DNA of 64,000 bases from Poriferisodalis sp965204195 (GCF_965204195.1 NZ_OZ241975.1:2418001-2482000); one strand, 5' to 3'; counted from the stretch's first letter, positions 9,550 to 18,090 are shown. Notes: generated by a model not told the origin, from the letters alone. A program made the numbers and translations.

Positions 9550-10716
9550 TTAGAGGCTGTCGTACGTCGCTGTCTCGATGGCTTCGTACAGGGCGTACGA
9601 GCGCGGATCCGCAAACGGCACCTGCTGGCTGATGTAGCAACCCGCCACTTGGTTCTGCAGGTCGATCCAGAAGTACGAGTTGGCCAGTCCGGCCCACATG
9701 AGGCCCCCGGCAGGGCGTCCCGTCGGCGCTGGCTCCTCGTTGATCTGGAACGTCAGGCCCCACGACTTCTCGACACCGGGGAAGAACTCCGCGTCAAACG
9801 AGTACGGCGGGATGGCCGTCGGGAGCATCGTGACACGCAGGTCGCCCATCGCGTTGGTGACCATCTGCGCGTGGGTGTCGGCCGACACGATCTGGCTGCC
9901 GTTGAGGCTGCCGCCGTTCAGCATCATGGCCAGGAAGCGGCAGTAGTCGTCGACGGTGGAATACAGCCCGCCGCCGCCCATCTCGAACTCCGGCTCCTGC
10001 GGGATCTCGAACGGCATCTCCACCAGCGAGCCGTCCTCCATGCGCGCTTGCATCGCCGAGATGCGGGAGCGCATATCGTCGCTGATCTTGAACGCTGTGT
10101 CGCTCATGCCCAGCGGCTCGAAGATGTTCTCGGCCATGTACTCGCCGAGCGACATGCCTGATGCCGCTTCCACCATCTGGCCCGCGTAGTCGATGCCGGT
10201 GCCGTAGAACCAGCGATCACCCGGGTCGAACAGCAGCGGGATGGTCAGTGTCTGCTTCTGGCACTCGATCACGCCCGGCGTACCGGTGGCCTCTTCGTAC
10301 TGGCCGAGCTCGGGGCTCCAGATGTCATACCCCATGCCAGCGGTGTGGGTCAGCAGGTGACGCAGCGTGATGTCGCCGTTGCGGGCACGGGTGACTGGGT
10401 TGCCGTCGTCGTCGAACCCGGTCAGCACGTCGAGCTCGCCGAGAAGCGGCAGTACCTCTGCGCCCGGATCGTCGAGCGAGAGCTTGCCCTGCTCCACGAG
10501 CTGCATCGCCGCGGTGCCAGTGATGGCCTTAGTCATCGAGGCGATCCAGCACACGGTGTCATTCGACATCGGAACATCGCTGTCGGCGCCACGGGTGCCT
10601 GCCGCCGCCGAGCAGATCTCGCCGTCGGCACTGATGACCTTGGCCACCGCGCCCACGACATCGCTATCGGCGACGCCCCGGTCGAGAATCCCTTGAACTG
10701 TGTTTCCGAGCGACAT
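9550..10716 (-). CDS. Beta-lactamase family serine hydrolase (class C/EstB-like)
   Basis: A 388-residue serine hydrolase of the beta-lactamase/penicillin-binding fold (Pfam Beta-lactamase, COG1680). The nucleophile motif SxxK is SMTK at 60-63, followed by the typical LLTHTAGMGYD stretch near 125-135. A tyrosine region (WFYGTGIDYAG) corresponds to the YxN/S motif. No signal peptide is seen, so it is probably cytoplasmic, which points to an esterase, amidase or transesterase role rather than antibiotic resistance. The ATG at 10716 has AGGAGG 7 bp upstream. It is convergent with fabF and divergent from capA. The substrate cannot be deduced. Confidence 0.85.
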   Translation of the reverse strand: MSLGNTVQGILDRGVADSDVVGAVAKVISADGEICSAAAGTRGADSDVPMSNDTVCWIASMTKAITGTAAMQLVEQGKLSLDDPGAEVLPLLGELDVLTGFDDDGNPVTRARNGDITLRHLLTHTAGMGYDIWSPELGQYEEATGTPGVIECQKQTLTIPLLFDPGDRWFYGTGIDYAGQMVEAASGMSLGEYMAENIFEPLGMSDTAFKISDDMRSRISAMQARMEDGSLVEMPFEIPQEPEFEMGGGGLYSTVDDYCRFLAMMLNGGSLNGSQIVSADTHAQMVTNAMGDLRVTMLPTAIPPYSFDAEFFPGVEKSWGLTFQINEEPAPTGRPAGGLMWAGLANSYFWIDLQNQVAGCYISQQVPFADPRSYALYEAIETATYDSL

Positions 10717-10881
10717 ATCAGGCCTCCTGTTCGGCTGGACGCAGCACTGCGCAGGGCGTGCGTCGGCCCCGCGAGCGCGACGCTAGTTCGGAGTCGCGAC
10801 GGCACTGACACCGGCCATCGCGGGTGCGAGAGGCCGCGGCGCGCAGCCGACGAGCAAGGGACGCCCGCCCCGCGTCCGCCG

Positions 10882-10887
10882 TACCCT
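10882..10887 (+). promoter_or_regulatory. Leaderless-type -10 (TACCCT) before capA
   Basis: TACCCT ends 7 nt before the ATG at 10895, with no Shine-Dalgarno between them. A TANNNT hexamer at this distance is the hallmark of leaderless transcripts in actinobacteria. The same hexamer and spacing occur before hisD in this window. Confidence 0.5.
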
Positions 10888-10894
10888 CAATTCG

Positions 10895-12199
10895 ATGGTG
10901 GGGCGGCCACTCGTTGCATCAGGCATTGCGGGCCTCGCCATTCTGGCGGTGGCGTGCAGCACCAGCCCTGTGCGGGTCGTGCCACCCCCGCCCACGTCAA
11001 CGGAAGCTCCGGCCGTCGCCCAGCCAGCAACTGGCGAAGCCGGGTCCAGCGCAGCGGTGGGCGAGGTGAGACCGTCGGCCGCGCCGGTCACCTCAGCCGC
11101 GGCGACGAAGTCTGCAGCAGCCGCCACGACGGCCGTCGTGCCGACGACAACGCAGCCGGATCTGATGTGGACGCTGCTGGCGGGCGGCGACGTGCTGATG
11201 GACCGCAGCGAAGCAGCCGGCGTCGATCCGTTCGCCGGCATTGAGCCCCCTCTGGGATCAGCAGACATTGCGGTCGTGAATGTGGAGATGGTCATCAGCG
11301 AGCGCGGTGAGCCCGCCGACAAGCAGTACGTGTTCCGGGCGCCGCCGTCGGCGGCCGAGCGGATCGCCGCGGCTGGCGTGGATGTCGCCAACCTGGCCAA
11401 CAACCACGCCATGGACTACGGCCCTGACGCGCTGGTCGACACTGTTGACCTGCTCGAAGCCAACGGGGTGATCGCGCTCGGTGCGGGGGCGACCAGCAGC
11501 GATGCGTACGGGCACCGGGTGATCGAAGTGCGGCCCGGTGTGCGTGTGGCGTTCGTGGGTGCCTCGATGGTGGTGCCGCTCGCGTTTCCGGCCACACAGA
11601 CGCGACCCGGCATCGCGTCGGCGTACCAGCGCGACCGGGTGCTCGCCAACGTGCGGGCGGCTGCAAGCGACGCAGACGTGGTGATCGCGGTGATCCATTG
11701 GGGCATCGAGCGCATGACCTGCCCGGAGGGTCGTCAGCGCGACTTGGCCTTCGAGCTGCTGCACAACGGTGCCGATGCCGTCATCGGCCACCATCCGCAC
11801 GTGCTGCAGCCGGTGGTGTTCGACGGCGGGAAGCTCGTGGCCTACTCGCTGGGCAACTTCGTGTGGCACTACCGGTCCGGCATCACCGGCGACACCGGTG
11901 TTCTGCAGATCGACTTCGACGGCACCGAGATGCTGGGCTGGTCGTTCCACCCGCACTTGCTCGACATCAACGGCGCGCCAGTACCTGCCGTTGAAGGTGC
12001 TCGGTTCGATCGGATCAACGACATCGTGTCGGGCGACTGCGCCCAGCACCAGCCGCCCCCGACCACCGCCGCTCCGGAACCCGAGGCAGACACCGAGGAC
12101 GACACCGAGTCACAAGACCAAAGCGAGTCAGAGGACGAAGAGGACCCAGGCGCGAACGAGGCCGAACCTGAAACCGAAGACGAAGCCAGCGAGGGCTGA
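10895..12199 (+). CDS. CapA-family (PGA_cap) metallophosphatase-fold lipoprotein
   Basis: A predicted lipoprotein: signal segment GLAILAVACSTS with lipobox Cys at residue 21, then a Ser/Ala/Thr/Pro-rich linker to about residue 90. The catalytic-fold domain (about 90-380) carries the CapA/poly-gamma-glutamate synthesis signature set: GGDVLMDR, VVNVEMVIS, NLANNHAMDYG, HWGIE, GHHPHVLQP and AYSLGNFVW, the metal-binding residues of a calcineurin-like phosphoesterase fold. The last 40 or so residues are an extreme Asp/Glu/Ser tail (EDDTESQDQSESEDEED), probably disordered. CapA proteins anchor or release capsule-type polymers, but many actinobacterial homologues have no known substrate, and no capB/capC lies nearby. 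It is preceded by a leaderless-type promoter and is convergent with the CoA-transferase gene. Confidence 0.88.
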   Translation: MVGRPLVASGIAGLAILAVACSTSPVRVVPPPPTSTEAPAVAQPATGEAGSSAAVGEVRPSAAPVTSAAATKSAAAATTAVVPTTTQPDLMWTLLAGGDVLMDRSEAAGVDPFAGIEPPLGSADIAVVNVEMVISERGEPADKQYVFRAPPSAAERIAAAGVDVANLANNHAMDYGPDALVDTVDLLEANGVIALGAGATSSDAYGHRVIEVRPGVRVAFVGASMVVPLAFPATQTRPGIASAYQRDRVLANVRAAASDADVVIAVIHWGIERMTCPEGRQRDLAFELLHNGADAVIGHHPHVLQPVVFDGGKLVAYSLGNFVWHYRSGITGDTGVLQIDFDGTEMLGWSFHPHLLDINGAPVPAVEGARFDRINDIVSGDCAQHQPPPTTAAPEPEADTEDDTESQDQSESEDEEDPGANEAEPETEDEASEG

Positions 12200-12204
12200 A
12201 CTGC

Positions 12205-14655
12205 TCAGTCGAGCACCTCGGCTGCGGCGAGATCGGCGACCCGGTCGGCGTCGTAGCCCAGGAACTCGGTGAGCACCTCGAAGTTGTCTTCGCCGAGGCA
12301 CGGCCCGCCACGCCAGACCACCGGAGGCGTTCGCGACATGCGCGTCCGGCAGTGCTGCGTCCACATCGTGCCGCGATAGCTCTGGGGCACATTGATGTGG
12401 TGTTCGCGCGCCTGTAGTTGCGGGTCGTCGCAGCAGCCCTGGGCGTTGTTGACCGGGTACGCGTCGATGCCGCTGGCCTGCAGCGCTTCGGCCGCCTCAG
12501 CGTTGCTGCGCCCTGAGGACCAAGCCGAGATGGCCTCGTCGATCTCCGCCGCTCGCTCACGGCGTGCGGCTTGATCCCAGCCGTCGGCACCCTCGCCGGT
12601 GAGCCCGATGGTGCCGGCCAGCGCCGCCCACCGGTCATCGGTGCAGGCAATCGCGACCCACTGATCCTCGCCAGTGCTCGGATAGACGCCGTGAGGGCTC
12701 ATGTGCGGATCCTCGTTGCCGCACCGCTGCTGGTCCCGGCCGTTGATCGAAGCGTCGAGGATGGCCGGCGCCAGGTAGTGCAGCGCCGCCTCGGTCTGGG
12801 AGATGTCGATGTAGCAGCCGGTGCCGGTGCGGTCGCGGCGCTCGAGCGCCGCCATCAGCGATGCCACGATCACCCGCGGCGCCAGGAAGTCGGTGTAGGG
12901 GCCGTACGGGCCCGCGGGGCCGCGGTCGGGCCAGCCGGTGATCTCGTAGAAGCCGGCGATCGCCGCCGCCATGAACCCGTAACCAGCAAGGCTCGAATAC
13001 GGACCGCTCTGGCCGAGCAGTGAGCTCGACAGCATGATGATCCGCGGGTTGATGGCCGAGAAGTCGTCGTAGCCGAAGCCCATGCGCGCCGCCGCTCCCG
13101 GCGCCCAGGACTCGGTGGCGATGTCGGCCCACCGGATCAGGTCCTCCACTACCTGGCGCGACTCGGGCTTGCTCAGATCGAGGCTGAGACTGCGCTTTCC
13201 CGCGTTGTACACGCCGTAGCCGACGCTGTTGTCGGGATGGGCTTCCTCGTCGACGAACGGGTTGACCGTGCGCATCGTGTCGGGCCGGCTTTCGGTCTCG
13301 ACCTTGACCACGGTGGCGCCGTAGTCGGCCAGGATCCGCACCGCTGACGGCGTGGCGATCACCCACGAGAACTCCACCACCTTCAGGCCCGCCAGCGGCA
13401 GGTCGCTGCCATCGGAGGCTGGGCCGCCGGCGGCAACCGTCGTGGCCGCATGGGGCCGGCGGTCGGTGTCGACGGTGTCGTTGCCGGCGCCGAGCTCTGG
13501 AACGACGGGCACACGTTCTGGAGCGTCGTCGCTGAAGTGCACGAGCGGGCCGCAATAGCGAGCCGTGCGACCGTCATCCAACTCGATGTCCCGCCAGAAA
13601 TCGCGAGCCGCGAAGTGCGGGTTCGTGAGCAGGTCGCTGACCAGCGCCGATGGCGTGATCAGGATGTTCCGCTCGAACGCCGCTGCCCACAATTCCTCGG
13701 TGGTCTTGGTGGCCAGGAAGCGGGCGTGGGTCGCGAACGACTTGCCGATGATCTCGGGCGAGCGCTGGCCGCTCAGGACCTCGGTGGCAACGGTCTCCCA
13801 GTCCACCGCCTGGAGTTCCTCATCGGCGAAGCCTTCCTCGGCCTCCCACTCCACCAGCCGCCGCGTGAACGGCGCGAATGCCGCACCCATGAGCGCCACG
13901 CAGATGGTGTTGCCGTCGGCGCACGGGAACATCATCGGCACGTCAATGCCACCGAGGCTCAGGCCGCCGGCGAGACGCTCGATGGCATTCGCGTTGACCC
14001 GCGGTGACAGGTTCTGCGGCTGGCCGTGGGTCATGGATTCCATGGCGGAGATGTCGACGTGCTGGCCGCGACCGCTGCGCTGGGCCTCGCGCAGCGCGAT
14101 GAGCGTGGCTGCCGCGGCATCACCGGCGGCTTGCAGGAAGCTCTGGGGCACACCCGACACACGAACGGGAGCGCGGTCCTTGTCGCCGCTGGCGTGCAGG
14201 AAGCCGCTGCCGGCTACCGCCGTCAGGTCGGAGCCGGCCCAGCTGCTGCGGGGACCGGTGGAGCCGAAAGGCGTCACGGAGGCGTGGACGATCGCGGGGT
14301 TGACAGCGGCGAGCTCGTCGTAGGACAGGCCCAGCGATGTCAGATGCCCGACCGGCGCGTCCTCGATGAGCGCATCCGCGCCTCGCACTAACTCCAACAG
14401 GCGGTTCCGGCCCTCGGCGGTGGTCAGATCTGCCGTGACGCTCTGTTTGCCCTGGTTGTAGGCCCAGTGGGCCAGCGAGCGCTCTGGATCCGGCTCGTCG
14501 TCGACAAACGGGCCCGCGTGGCGGCTTTGGACCCCGCCAGGAGGCTCGACGGCGATCACCTCTGCGCCCAAGCTGGCGAGCAGGTAGCCCGCGAACTGGC
14601 TGATGCCCTCGCAGAGATCCAAGACCCGGTAATGCTGCAACATCTCGAACGTCAC
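12205..14655 (-). CDS. Tandem CaiB/BaiF (class III) CoA-transferase, two domains in one chain
   Basis: Class III CoA-transferases move CoA between carboxylic acids through aspartyl-CoA intermediates; the active enzyme is normally an interlocked dimer of about 400-residue chains. This protein is 816 aa and contains two consecutive copies. Copy 1 (about 5-395) starts RVLDLCEGISQFAGYLLASL, with the probable catalytic Asp in GQHVDISAMES. Copy 2 (about 420-800) starts LKVVEFSWVIATPSAVRILA, with GCYIDISQTEA. Both copies keep the aspartate, so this is a covalent dimer-like fusion. A Gly/Ala-rich linker (about 395-420) joins them. It converges with capA and may supply CoA thioesters to the enoyl-CoA hydratase/dehydratase genes at 15-17 kb, though the PPOX gene on the other strand separates them. 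The substrate is unknown. Confidence 0.9.
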   Translation of the reverse strand: MTFEMLQHYRVLDLCEGISQFAGYLLASLGAEVIAVEPPGGVQSRHAGPFVDDEPDPERSLAHWAYNQGKQSVTADLTTAEGRNRLLELVRGADALIEDAPVGHLTSLGLSYDELAAVNPAIVHASVTPFGSTGPRSSWAGSDLTAVAGSGFLHASGDKDRAPVRVSGVPQSFLQAAGDAAAATLIALREAQRSGRGQHVDISAMESMTHGQPQNLSPRVNANAIERLAGGLSLGGIDVPMMFPCADGNTICVALMGAAFAPFTRRLVEWEAEEGFADEELQAVDWETVATEVLSGQRSPEIIGKSFATHARFLATKTTEELWAAAFERNILITPSALVSDLLTNPHFAARDFWRDIELDDGRTARYCGPLVHFSDDAPERVPVVPELGAGNDTVDTDRRPHAATTVAAGGPASDGSDLPLAGLKVVEFSWVIATPSAVRILADYGATVVKVETESRPDTMRTVNPFVDEEAHPDNSVGYGVYNAGKRSLSLDLSKPESRQVVEDLIRWADIATESWAPGAAARMGFGYDDFSAINPRIIMLSSSLLGQSGPYSSLAGYGFMAAAIAGFYEITGWPDRGPAGPYGPYTDFLAPRVIVASLMAALERRDRTGTGCYIDISQTEAALHYLAPAILDASINGRDQQRCGNEDPHMSPHGVYPSTGEDQWVAIACTDDRWAALAGTIGLTGEGADGWDQAARRERAAEIDEAISAWSSGRSNAEAAEALQASGIDAYPVNNAQGCCDDPQLQAREHHINVPQSYRGTMWTQHCRTRMSRTPPVVWRGGPCLGEDNFEVLTEFLGYDADRVADLAAAEVLD

Positions 14656-14670
14656 CCCTCATCCGCGCCG

Positions 14671-14691
14671 GCTCCACGCGCGGCGTGGGGC
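14671..14691. repeat. 9-bp inverted repeat in divergent intergenic region
   Basis: GCTCCACGC-gcg-GCGTGGGGC forms a 9-bp stem (one G-T pair) between the divergent CoA-transferase (start 14655) and PPOX gene (start 14813). It could be an operator or a 5'-UTR hairpin of the CoA-transferase transcript. The rest of this 157-bp gap shows nothing recognisable. Confidence 0.4.
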
Positions 14692-14812
14692 TGATTCTTC
14701 CCTGTGCGGGCACGCCATGCGAACCAACGGGCAGTGAGTGGCTGCTGCCGTGCCGAACGGCAGAGCATCGGCGAGACTGCCGGGGCCGTTGGGCCGAGCC
14801 AGGGAGGACCAG

Positions 14813-15280
14813 ATGGTGTCGATAGCGACCGACCGGATCGTGGAGCGCGACGAACTCCAGGAGTTCGTGCGAGAACGTCATCACGGTGTGCTGCTGACGC
14901 TACGGCGGGACGGTCGCCCGCAGGCATCGCTGGTCACCATGGGTCTCGATGAGGCCGGAGACGCTGTACTCGTCAGCAGCTACCCCGACCGGGCCAAATC
15001 GCTCAACCTCCGTCGCAACCCCCAGGTGTGGGTTGTGGTGATGTCAGATGCGTGGAACGGCGAGTGGGTCCAGCTCGAGTGCCGCGGCGAGGTCGAAGAC
15101 CTGCCTGAGGCCATGGACGGCCTCGTGGAGTACTTCCGGGTGATCAGCGGCGAGCATTCCGACTGGGATGAATATCGCGAGGCCATGACCCGCCAAGACA
15201 AGGTGCTGCTGCGCCTGCACATCGAGAGCTGGGGGCCGATCTCCAAAGGCGGCTTCCCCGCCCGTCTCGCCAGCGACTAG
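14813..15280 (+). CDS. PPOX-class (pyridoxamine 5'-phosphate oxidase-like) flavin/F420-dependent protein
   Basis: A 155-residue split-barrel protein of the pyridoxamine-phosphate-oxidase-like family; actinobacterial members of this size usually bind F420 or FMN and reduce or oxidise small molecules. Recognisable are the first strand pair HHGVLLTLRRDGRPQASLV near 23-41, the SYPDRAKSLNLRRNPQV stretch near 55-71 (typical of F420-binding members) and the EGEV-like ECRGEVEDL. The upstream frame is open, but the ATG at 14813 has AGGGAGGA 5 bp before it. It is monocistronic between a divergent CoA-transferase and a convergent enoyl-CoA hydratase. The choice of F420 over FMN is inferred. Confidence 0.82.
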   Translation: MVSIATDRIVERDELQEFVRERHHGVLLTLRRDGRPQASLVTMGLDEAGDAVLVSSYPDRAKSLNLRRNPQVWVVVMSDAWNGEWVQLECRGEVEDLPEAMDGLVEYFRVISGEHSDWDEYREAMTRQDKVLLRLHIESWGPISKGGFPARLASD

Positions 15281-15334
15281 CGGCCTTGCCCAGCCGCCGC
15301 ACATCGTCGAACGTGGCCATATAGAACGCGCCCG

Positions 15335-16123
15335 CTAGCGGCCTTGCCAGTCGGGAGCGCGGCGTTCGAGGAAGGCGCTCGCGCCCTCGGCATGGTCGGC
15401 GGTGGTCTTGAGCACGCTCTGGCCGAGACGCTCGAGGCGCCGACCGGTCTCGTGATCGACATCGGTGCAAGTGTTGAGGACGGTCTTGGCCATGCCCAGC
15501 GCGAGCGGCGCGAAGGCCGACATCTCCGCCGCGAGCTCCAAGGCCACGTCCACAGCTCCGCCCTCGGGGGCCACTTCGGTGGCGAGTCCCATCGCTTTGG
15601 CGTCGTCGGCACTCACGTTGCGCGACAACATCACGAGTTCCTTGGCACGCCCCAACCCCACGTAGTGCACCAGCCGCGAGCAGCCGCCCGAGCCGGGAAT
15701 GAGCCCCACCTTGGCCTCGGGCATCACGAAGCGGGCGTTCTCAGCAATCACCCGGAAGTCGCACGACAGCGCCAGCTCGAAGCCTCCACCTGCGGCTACG
15801 CCGTTCACCGCGGCGATGACGGGCACCTCCAGCGCCTCGATCAGATCGAACACCGAGTGAATGCCGCGGGCCACGGCACGGAACCCCCGCGTCCCCATCT
15901 CGGTCAGGTCGCCCATCTCGGAAACGTCTTCGCCGGCGGAAAAGGCCCGGCCCGCGCCGGTGATGACGAGCGCCCGGATGCCAGTGGCCATCGCCGTGTC
16001 TTCGACGGCGTCGCGCATCTCGGCCCGCATGGCTGCGTTCCAGGCGTTGAACTTCTGCGGCCGGTTCAGCGTCAGGATCCGAACGCCGTCGCGGTCTTCG
16101 CTCAGCAGGTGCTCGTAGCTCAT
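15335..16123 (-). CDS. Enoyl-CoA hydratase/isomerase family protein
   Basis: A crotonase-fold enzyme of 262 aa acting on enoyl-CoA thioesters. Oxyanion-hole segments AFSAGEDVSEM (about 60-70) and AAVNGVAAGGGFELALSCDF (about 103-122) are present. The first acidic catalytic position is the E in GGGFELA, and the second lies in PEAKVGLIPGSGGCSR. The substitution of Asp-rich loops and SAGED for SAGxD fits hydratase or isomerase members; the precise reaction cannot be fixed. The ATG has GAGGGAGAA 5 bp upstream. It is the last gene of a long co-directional run from the Liv binding protein (23058) and lies 38 bp after the MaoC gene, which fits a catabolic beta-oxidation-like role. Confidence 0.92.
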   Translation of the reverse strand: MSYEHLLSEDRDGVRILTLNRPQKFNAWNAAMRAEMRDAVEDTAMATGIRALVITGAGRAFSAGEDVSEMGDLTEMGTRGFRAVARGIHSVFDLIEALEVPVIAAVNGVAAGGGFELALSCDFRVIAENARFVMPEAKVGLIPGSGGCSRLVHYVGLGRAKELVMLSRNVSADDAKAMGLATEVAPEGGAVDVALELAAEMSAFAPLALGMAKTVLNTCTDVDHETGRRLERLGQSVLKTTADHAEGASAFLERRAPDWQGR

Positions 16124-16161
16124 GGGTTCTCCCTCATTGGCTTGAAGACGCGCGGATTAGA

Positions 16162-16539
16162 TCACTCGTCGGGGTCGCCGCGCATCACCACGATGCCCGT
16201 GGCGACCACGTCGCCCCGCTGGTTACGCAGCTCCACACCCCGATCCAGCGCGCCGTAGCTCACGGGCGACACCGTCACCTCATCACCGGGAAAGATCGGC
16301 CCTCGCAGCCGGACGTCGAGGTTCAGGATTGCGTCGGCACCGAACTGTGTGATGAGCGCGTCGAGCGCGATCGCGGTCGTGTGCGAGGCCTGCACCACCA
16401 CGTCGGGCAGCCCGGCCTTGGCCGCGAACTCGGGGTCGGTATGCACCGGGTTGGGATCGCTCACGCCGTCGACGAAGCTGCGCATGCCTTCCCTGGTGAT
16501 GGCGGGCGCGGTCGCCGGTGTCAACTCCAGCTCGCTCAT
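16162..16539 (-). CDS. MaoC-like dehydratase (hot-dog fold), C-terminal-type subunit
   Basis: A 125-residue single hot-dog domain of the MaoC/R-hydratase type. The active-site motif is present as DPNPVHTDPEFAAKAGLP (Asp and His of the catalytic dyad near 28-33). Its ATG overlaps the stop of the preceding dehydratase-like gene by 4 bp (ATGA), so the two are translationally coupled. In actinobacteria such pairs (HadA/HadB-like or ChsH1/ChsH2-like) form heterodimers that hydrate enoyl-CoA or dehydrate 3-hydroxyacyl thioesters. Here the Liv transporter and PaaA-like neighbours favour catabolism of a CoA-linked compound. Confidence 0.85.
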   Translation of the reverse strand: MSELELTPATAPAITREGMRSFVDGVSDPNPVHTDPEFAAKAGLPDVVVQASHTTAIALDALITQFGADAILNLDVRLRGPIFPGDEVTVSPVSYGALDRGVELRNQRGDVVATGIVVMRGDPDE

Positions 16540-16985
16540 GACGCAGACTCCCCCGCCTCGCCGCCGTCACCGGCCGCCGTCTCCTGCGCCAGCTCATCGG
16601 GCGGCTTGCGCTCCACGAAGACCGTGCGCTGCCGCTGAATCAGCTCGCCATCAGCGTCGCGATACTCCGACAGCACCGTGGCCAGATGCAGCGTCCCCTT
16701 GTCGATGATGTCCTCCACCGACACCACTACCGACACCCGCTCGCCGGGGCGGAACGAACGGTGCCATTCGAAGGATTGGCCACCGGCGAGGCCCCGTTCG
16801 AGGCTGAGATCGATGGGCCCCACCACCGAGTCGCCACCTCCCACTGTCGGCCCGAAGAACGGCAGCCGCAGCGCCACTTCCTCAGCCTGAGGCGTGCCTA
16901 GCGCATCTACCAGCAGCGCCACCGAGTCGGGCTCCACCACCACTTCGGTCTCCACCAGCACTTGGCCCAGTGTCTCCAGGTTCAC
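16536..16985 (-). CDS. FAS1-like dehydratase-domain protein (MaoC partner, hot-dog fold)
   Basis: A 149-residue protein resembling the N-terminal FAS1-like dehydratase domain (MaoC_dehydrat_N): PFFGPTVGGGDSVVGPI and the GGQSFEWHRSFRPGERV strand pair are characteristic. This half usually lacks the catalytic dyad and builds the substrate tunnel together with a MaoC partner, here the overlapping downstream gene. The C-terminus (about 130-149) is a Glu/Ala/Gly-rich tail. The GTG at 16985 has AGGAGCG upstream. It follows the small unknown gene by 22 bp. Function is inferred from pairing. Confidence 0.8.
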   Translation of the reverse strand: MNLETLGQVLVETEVVVEPDSVALLVDALGTPQAEEVALRLPFFGPTVGGGDSVVGPIDLSLERGLAGGQSFEWHRSFRPGERVSVVVSVEDIIDKGTLHLATVLSEYRDADGELIQRQRTVFVERKPPDELAQETAAGDGGEAGESAS

Positions 16986-17007
16986 CTGCGCTCGCTCCTG
17001 TACATGC

Positions 17008-17301
17008 TCAGTTCGAGCTCAGCAGCTGCCAGACCGCCACGAGCAGGTCCTGGTCGTCGCCAGCGGTGGGCGGATCAGATGCCGGCCGCATGTCCCAGCC
17101 GTAGGGCTTGTTGATCACGTGAATGCGCGGCTCCGGGGTCGAACGGTCACCCCGGTCGAACGCACCGACCACCAGCGTGTGCTCGCCCTCGGCCACCCAG
17201 AAGCACTCCCAGTGCGCCGACGACGACGTCTCGATGAAGGCCACCTCCGGCGCGGGCCGCGTCACCCTGACGGCGAGCCCGCCCGCAGCAGCCGGATCCA
17301 T
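17008..17301 (-). CDS. Conserved-looking small protein of unknown function in the PaaA-like operon
   Basis: I do not recognise this 97-residue protein. It has no signal peptide, membrane segment or Cys motif. The middle is rich in Trp and beta-forming residues (SAHWECFWVAEGEHTLVVG) and the C-terminal part contains a Trp/Asp-rich stretch (NKPYGWDMRP). It starts 6 bp after the PaaA-like gene and ends 22 bp before the dehydratase gene, so it is almost certainly translated as part of the operon. Its size is close to that of PaaB (about 95 aa), the small partner of phenylacetyl-CoA epoxidase, but I see no PaaB sequence motif, so partnership is only a positional guess. Confidence 0.7.
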   Translation of the reverse strand: MDPAAAGGLAVRVTRPAPEVAFIETSSSAHWECFWVAEGEHTLVVGAFDRGDRSTPEPRIHVINKPYGWDMRPASDPPTAGDDQDLLVAVWQLLSSN

Positions 17302-17307
17302 GGCCGA

Positions 17308-18090
17308 TTACAAGAACCGGCGGTTGAGCCGGTTCGGCGGCACCTCGATCCCCAGGTCCACGAGCAGGGGCCTCGTGTCGGCGATGTACTGCCTGCGGAG
17401 GTCGGCGTTGTTCTTCTTCCGCAAGCCCCAGCGCACGTATGCGTCGCCGAAGTCGGAATCTGACCGGCCGAACATGTCCAGCGCCGCCGGCCACCAGAAG
17501 TGGATCTTCTCGTTCGCCTCGGCCAGCCCCTCGGGCGTCTTGCAGATGAGCCGCAGGTTCCGCAGACCGAGCGTGCAGTGGAACAGCTCTTCCTTGTGCA
17601 CCCGCGTGGCGATGTCGAGCAGGGGTTTGTAGGGCACGCCGTCCCAGGTCTCCCCGATATAGACGCCCACCCGGTCGATGAGCGCATGGAAGTACGACAG
17701 GTCGCAGAACGTCTCCATCGGGTGCCGGAATGCGTACTGCTCGATCGGACGATCGACATGGTCGACACCCAGGCCCGCCAGGATCTGGGCATTGATGATC
17801 CCGTGCTCCACTTCCTGCTGCATCAGCTTGACCAGGAGCCCCTTGGTGGCTTCGTCGGGCGCGAACCGCAGGCAGCGGTCCCACAGCTTGGTGAGCAGGT
17901 CGGTGTAGTGCGGGTTGGCACTATTCTCGACGTGGTAGCTCAGCATCCGCACGAGCAGCTCATGGAACTCGGCGGGGATGTCGGCGTCGCCCTCGTTCCA
18001 GATGCGCTGCACTGCGTTTGTTGAATCAGTGCTGACGGGATCAGACCCGACTCGATCAGACCCTGTGCGTTCCAGCGTTGACGTGCTCAT
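17308..18090 (-). CDS. PaaA-like di-iron (ferritin-like) protein, phenylacetyl-CoA epoxidase catalytic-subunit family
   Basis: Phenylacetyl-CoA epoxidase PaaA uses a di-iron centre in a four-helix bundle to epoxidise a CoA-activated aromatic ring. This 260-residue protein has the paired ligand motifs QQEVEHG (91-97) and HKEELFH (165-171) at PaaA-like spacing, and a PaaA-like C-terminal region: HFWWPAALDMFGRSDSD, then WGLRKKNNADLRRQYI and LGIEVPPNRL. The N-terminal 28 residues are Ser/Thr/Asp-rich and probably disordered. No PaaB, PaaC, PaaD or PaaE reductase gene is in the window, so this is either an orphan oxygenase fed by a reductase elsewhere or a relative with another chemistry. It lies 57 bp after livMG. 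Family assignment is strong, substrate unknown. Confidence 0.82.
   Translation of the reverse strand: MSTSTLERTGSDRVGSDPVSTDSTNAVQRIWNEGDADIPAEFHELLVRMLSYHVENSANPHYTDLLTKLWDRCLRFAPDEATKGLLVKLMQQEVEHGIINAQILAGLGVDHVDRPIEQYAFRHPMETFCDLSYFHALIDRVGVYIGETWDGVPYKPLLDIATRVHKEELFHCTLGLRNLRLICKTPEGLAEANEKIHFWWPAALDMFGRSDSDFGDAYVRWGLRKKNNADLRRQYIADTRPLLVDLGIEVPPNRLNRRFL

Noticed and set aside
9550..10716. Beta-lactam resistance gene
   Set aside because: No signal peptide and esterase-like features; class C-like fold alone does not indicate resistance.
17008..17301. PaaB subunit
   Set aside because: Only the length fits; none of the PaaB sequence features is visible.
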